Shown piece after piece: positions 42,278 through 46,018 of a stretch of 46,018 nucleotides of DNA; positions within the stretch are counted from its first letter, which is position 1; each line of letters begins with the position of its first letter. This stretch comes from Pseudobacteriovorax sp. GTDB taxonomy: Bacteria > Bdellovibrionota_B > Oligoflexia > Oligoflexales > Oligoflexaceae. The notes under the pieces are model-generated. The model saw only the letters and a list, made by a program, of their open reading frames with translations, was not told the DNA's origin and did no database searches. The stretch is from assembly GCA_013215145.1 (NCBI GenBank), contig JABSRP010000050.1, positions 1 to 46,018 on the forward strand, written 5' to 3'. The position numbers and the translations under genes were made by a program.

Positions 42278-44545
42278 TTGAATTTTAATGAAAATATTGA
42301 AAGAGATAATAGGTCTCTGGTTACAGGAATCGGGGTGGTTTGTTCTGCCGGTATTGGGAAAGAACAATTACTTGAATCAATCGTTTCTGGAAAATCTGGT
42401 ATAGGACCAATAAAGCGTTTTGATACCGCCGGTTGTGAAAGTCACAATGCAGGGGTTGTTGATTATTTAAAGCTTCCTTTCTATGATTATGATAGAGATC
42501 TCTGCGTTAATTTCGCAATCAATGCGGTCGAGGAGGCGCTCGAGGATGCAGGCCTTGATCGAAAAAAAATTCAATCATCTAAAGTCGCTCTTTGTTTAGG
42601 CATTGCAAATTCTGGTATAGATTCTTTAGAAAAATTATTGCAAAAAGGGTTGAATTCAAATAGATCATATTCTCAATACCCAGCACATCGAATAACTGAC
42701 GAAATTAGGGAATACTTCGGAATTGGTGGACCATGTTTCACTTTTACTTCAGCATGTACTGCCAGTAGTGCTGCAATCGGCTTTTCAGTGGATCTCGTAG
42801 AATCTGGTGAATATGATATTGTTGTCGCTGGAGGTAGTGATGCCCTTGCATTGGCAATATATGCTGGATTTCAATCCCTAAAATCTGTGTCGGATTCAAT
42901 TTGTTCACCTTATGACAAGAAGATCGGATTAAGCCTTGGTGAAGGGGCAGGCATACTTGTAATAGAAAGCGAGAGTAGCGCAACAAACAGAGTCAAAAAA
43001 CCAGTGTGTAGATTAATTTCCTCTGGCTCAAGCCTGGATGCTTTCCATATAACTTCTCCTGATCCGACAGGTGACGGGGTTGCTAGATCTCTGATAAGTA
43101 CCATGAATAGTGGGAGTTTGAATAGGAGCGAAGTAGGCTATATTAATACCCATGGAACAGGTACGCAAGCAAATGATGGAGCAGAGTTAAGAGGACTAAA
43201 AAAGGTTTTCTCGATCAAAAATGAGTTTACGATTCCTGTATCAAGTTCGAAGTCGTATTTTGGTCATACTTTGGGTGCGGCAGGTGCAATTGAACTAATT
43301 TCTTCTATTCTATGTCTGAGAAAGAATATTCTCCCCTCCACGCTAAATAGCGAAGAGATAAGATTAGATTGTCAAAATTTCAATATCGTCACTAGAGGAA
43401 TAGTTAAATCGAACGCAAAAGATTTTGTAACTACAAATTCGGCTTTTGGTGGTCATAATACAAGTATCTTGGCTACTATTAGAGATAGCAAAGCACTAAA
43501 TTGCTTTTATGAATTGAAAAAGCGAGTTTATATTGTCGGCATGGCTAGAGTTAGTGATTCTCAAGGTATCTCTGTGGAGCATAGTTGGGATATAAGAAAT
43601 GATAACAAACCACAAATTCCATTTAAACTAAAAAATGAACTTCCTAGGCTCTACAAAAGACGTATGAGCTCAATTAATCAATTCGCAATTGGTTCAGTCT
43701 TCTATGCTTTGAAGGATTCTGATTGTTGCCTTAGTTCTATAGATCCATCCAAATTTGGGGTGTATTTTTCGACGTCTTTAGGTTCAAGTAATGTTCAACA
43801 AAATTATCTTAAAGATTTGTACTCCAAAGGTCCAAAATTTATAAAATGTGTACAGTTTCCAGAAATGGTCCTAAACTCTACTCTCGGACAAATTGCAGCA
43901 ACATTTGGTTTTAAAGGCTGTGGTGCCAATTTAAGTGATGGTGGTTCGGAGTCTTTAAAGGCAACTTGGGTAGCATTGTATGATTTGCAAAAAGGAAAGA
44001 TTAATGGAGCAGTCGTTACATCGGCCGAGGACGAAAGTGAATTGTCAAATAAGATATACAACTCCCTAAGTCAGTCGGAACAGATAGAACCTATAAAAGT
44101 TCATAACTCCTCTACTTCAACAATATTGGTTAATGAAGCTGGGCTAGATGATGCTCAAGAAGTCTACGCTGAAATCTTAAACTTTTTCTCAATCTGTTTA
44201 AATGATTCCAATGAACCAGGTGAGTTGGTTCAACTAGTTAATGAAAGAGGAGAAAAACTTGACTTTATCATCACTTCCTGTTCGAAAAAGTCAATTAAGG
44301 TAAAACTTAATAAGTTTCTAATAAACAGTTTCAAAGATGTGCAGCTAATATCATGCGATCAAAATATGAAGAATAATGTGGTAATACCTTCACACGATTG
44401 CCTGAATCTGGCAGCATATTTAGTTTCTAATAGAGAAAATAAATTTGATAAAAAGTTTCATACAGGAATGACTATTTCTATAGGTACTAATGGAACACTT
44501 ACAGGTTGTATCGTAAAAAAATACACAAAAATAGAAGCGCCATAG
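42278..44545 (+). CDS. beta-ketoacyl-ACP synthase fused to a degenerate second ketosynthase
   Basis: The protein has 755 residues. Residues ~12-405 form a complete FabF-type ketosynthase: nucleophile C160 (TFTSACTASSAA), H292 (NTHGTGT) and H330 (SKSYFGHTLGAAG). Residues ~415-625 are a second thiolase-fold half. It opens RVYIVGMARVS and has GVYFSTSLGSS, but NLSDGGSESLKA stands where the Cys should be, like a chain-length factor. The last ~125 residues are unassigned. KS/chain-length-factor pairs build polyketides or aryl polyenes on ACPs; a fusion in one chain is unusual. TTG start, GGGG 10 bases upstream. It would supply the acyl chain, using reductases from elsewhere. Confidence 0.85.
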   Translation: MNFNENIERDNRSLVTGIGVVCSAGIGKEQLLESIVSGKSGIGPIKRFDTAGCESHNAGVVDYLKLPFYDYDRDLCVNFAINAVEEALEDAGLDRKKIQSSKVALCLGIANSGIDSLEKLLQKGLNSNRSYSQYPAHRITDEIREYFGIGGPCFTFTSACTASSAAIGFSVDLVESGEYDIVVAGGSDALALAIYAGFQSLKSVSDSICSPYDKKIGLSLGEGAGILVIESESSATNRVKKPVCRLISSGSSLDAFHITSPDPTGDGVARSLISTMNSGSLNRSEVGYINTHGTGTQANDGAELRGLKKVFSIKNEFTIPVSSSKSYFGHTLGAAGAIELISSILCLRKNILPSTLNSEEIRLDCQNFNIVTRGIVKSNAKDFVTTNSAFGGHNTSILATIRDSKALNCFYELKKRVYIVGMARVSDSQGISVEHSWDIRNDNKPQIPFKLKNELPRLYKRRMSSINQFAIGSVFYALKDSDCCLSSIDPSKFGVYFSTSLGSSNVQQNYLKDLYSKGPKFIKCVQFPEMVLNSTLGQIAATFGFKGCGANLSDGGSESLKATWVALYDLQKGKINGAVVTSAEDESELSNKIYNSLSQSEQIEPIKVHNSSTSTILVNEAGLDDAQEVYAEILNFFSICLNDSNEPGELVQLVNERGEKLDFIITSCSKKSIKVKLNKFLINSFKDVQLISCDQNMKNNVVIPSHDCLNLAAYLVSNRENKFDKKFHTGMTISIGTNGTLTGCIVKKYTKIEAP

Positions 44546-44610
44546 TTTTCATTTAAAACATCAAGGTTGATTAGGATTCGATTCAGCCGGAATTTTTCAG
44601 GATAGTTGAC

Positions 44611-44633
44611 GCGTAGAACTACGCTGCTTTTTT
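44611..44633 (+). terminator. terminator downstream of the ketosynthase
   Basis: A 6-bp GC-rich stem (GCGTAG / CTACGC) with a 2-nt spacer is followed by TGC and six T. It lies 66 bases after the ketosynthase stop and overlaps the end of the IS3-type transposase frame, so it may have come with the IS. The very tight loop lowers confidence. Confidence 0.5.
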
Positions 44634-45473
44634 GTTACCTGACTTCCCTGTCCTTTGCAAGCAGTTCAGTAAAACTTCGTCGATGTGACCCCAATTTCGA
44701 GTCGCCCCACTCCATCTATCCGGCCGCAGGCTCTTCGCTTTCTCGTACACATCGCGACGCTTTCTGAGGATTTCGGCATCTTCACCGCGATGACGTGAGG
44801 CTGGCGTTACGAAGTTGATGCCACTGTGCAGATGATCTTCGTTGTACCATTGTACAAACTCAGAAACCCACGTCAACGCCTCTTCCGTCGACGCGAATGG
44901 CTTCGTCGGATACCGAGGGCAATACTTTACCGTCTTGAATAGAGCCTCTGAGAAGGCATTATCGTTGCTTACGGACGGTCTACTGAATGACGGCATCACA
45001 CCTAGCCGCTGCAGTGTCGCAAGCATCGTCGCGCCTTTCATCGGTCCACCGTTATCGCTATGTAGAGTGAGCCGGGCAGGGTCGATACCCTCGGCCTTGC
45101 AGATGTCGGCGATCAATTTCGAAGAGTGATCGGCATGCTGGTCGTCATGCACCGCATAACCAACAATTTTGCGTCTGTAGATGTCCATGAAGAGGTAAAG
45201 GTAGTAAAACAACCCTGTGACAGTTGATTTCAAATACGTGATGTCCCAGCTGTAAACTTGGTTGGGTCCGGTAGCAGCAAGCTCTTTCGGCTTCTTCCGT
45301 GTGGCCGGCTTTGACTTGCCTCGGTGCGCATCCAGACTTGCTGCTTTGAGCACCCGATAGAAACTCGATTCAGACGCTACGTAGATACCGCTGTCAGCTA
45401 ATAATGGCACAATCTGAGAGGGGTGCCCATTCCGACTTGATTTGACCCTAGCTTGCTGGTTTGTTTGATCCAC
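44619..45473 (-). pseudogene. IS3-family transposase (orfB), 5'-truncated
   Basis: The frame has 284 codons from a GTG. The rve/DDE integrase core is intact: D in VYSWDITYLKS, D in LHSDNGGPMKG and E in NAFSEALFKTVKY. However, the family normally begins with a helix-turn-helix region before SRNGHPSQIVPLLADSGIYVASESSFYRVL. Here only a few residues precede that point, a stop lies 10 codons upstream, and the neighbouring istB stop is 30 bases away. No orfA is present. I read it as a remnant cut at its 5' end. Its higher GC content contrasts with the AT-rich cluster beside it. Confidence 0.75.
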
Positions 45474-45502
45474 TTCATCGGAGCGAAGCGACGTAGCTCA
45501 AC

Positions 45503-46018
45503 TTAAGAGACTTTCAGTTTATCTCGGTACGATCCTCCTTTAAGTTTAATCGTCATACTTGGCTTGGTCAGGCGGTCATTTATAGCTTCGGCTATGACTG
45601 GATCTTCGAAGAGTTTGCTCCACCCTCGTGGATCGACTTGGCTAGTAACCATGACTGTTCCCTTTCGATATCTATCTTCCAATATATCCATCAGTATAGT
45701 TGCTTCTTCGTGGGTGTAGGCTCTTAGCCCAAAGTCATCTAAGATTATTACTGGGGTGCGACTGAGTTTTTTTATTAGGTTAAGGTACTTGCCTGACGCC
45801 TTAGCTGCATTAACCTCCTCAAAGAAGAGGTTAACAGAATAGAATTGAGTAGTTATTCCTTCGGCGCAGAGTCGTTTGCCTAGAGACATAGCAAGATGGG
45901 TTTTACCTTCGCCTGTCCTACCAAGAATTATAAGATTTTCCATGTTTTTATGGAAGCCCAGCAGGGAAAGCTGTTTCATCTTGGTTTTGTTGATTCCCCT
46001 TTCGTAGGAATCGTCCCA
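45503..46018 (-). CDS. istB: IS21-type helper ATPase IstB, partial (runs off the window)
   Basis: An AAA+ ATPase that assists the IstA transposase of IS21-family elements. Walker A is LIILGRTGEGKTHLA and Walker B is VIILDDFGL. The C-terminus with INDRLTKPSMTIKLKGGSYR is complete. The Met at 45979 is internal: the frame continues through YERGINKTK to the window edge, and that segment matches IstB, so the 5' end lies outside. About 172 residues are visible of ~250. istA should lie just to the right. It is separated from the truncated IS3 transposase by 30 bases. Confidence 0.88.
   Translation of the reverse strand, partial: WDDSYERGINKTKMKQLSLLGFHKNMENLIILGRTGEGKTHLAMSLGKRLCAEGITTQFYSVNLFFEEVNAAKASGKYLNLIKKLSRTPVIILDDFGLRAYTHEEATILMDILEDRYRKGTVMVTSQVDPRGWSKLFEDPVIAEAINDRLTKPSMTIKLKGGSYRDKLKVS

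Noticed and set aside
1..46018. CRISPR arrays, tRNA and rRNA genes
   Set aside because: I saw no regularly spaced direct repeats and no cloverleaf or rRNA-like sequence on either strand.

Overview
The window looks like chromosome from a Gram-negative, aerobic bacterium. Several exported proteins carry lipobox or Sec signals. There is a cbb3-type oxidase beside a RegB/RegA-type redox two-component pair, an AgmX/PglI-like lipoprotein, a 7TMR-DISM adenylate cyclase and many scattered single-gene units. This mix fits deep-branching groups such as Bdellovibrionota/Oligoflexia or myxobacteria-like lineages. That placement is inference from gene style only; no rRNA or marker gene is present.

Bases 1-34,400 are ordinary, moderately dense genome. 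They hold a lipoprotein, an exported S9 peptidase, a peroxiredoxin, an exported KatG, an S41 peptidase, a cNMP-binding/EAL c-di-GMP phosphodiesterase, the classic divergent metE/metR pair and a DISM-adenylate cyclase. Then follow small exported proteins, an HTH-TPR regulator, housekeeping enzymes (histidine phosphatase, aldo-keto reductase, isochorismatase-like, cupin) and SppA. A respiratory block comes next: a minus-strand regB-regA-pilT-like run faces a plus-strand overlapping ccoN-ccoO-small TM-cytochrome c operon that lacks a recognisable ccoP. DUF899 and dienelactone-hydrolase genes close the region.

Bases 34,660-46,018 are accessory DNA. An intact IS630-type element (35,691-36,807) sits between two genes that have both lost their 5' ends. 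A visibly AT-rich, co-directional cluster follows (36,733-44,545). It holds an acyl carrier protein whose first 25 codons lie in the IS end, a PqqD-like/M50 metalloprotease, an arginase-family enzyme with an N-terminal leader-binding-like domain, an LpxL-like acyltransferase, an exported helical-repeat protein, an unannotated 42-codon peptide gene followed by a strong terminator, and a ketosynthase fused to a degenerate ketosynthase. Together these suggest a hybrid RiPP/fatty-acid pathway. A ribosomal peptide would be recognised by PqqD-like domains, an arginine converted to ornithine, an acyl chain built on the ACP and attached, and the leader removed by the M50 protease. This is the candidate undescribed system. 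Its right side is closed by a 5'-truncated IS3-type transposase and an IS21-type istB that runs off the window.
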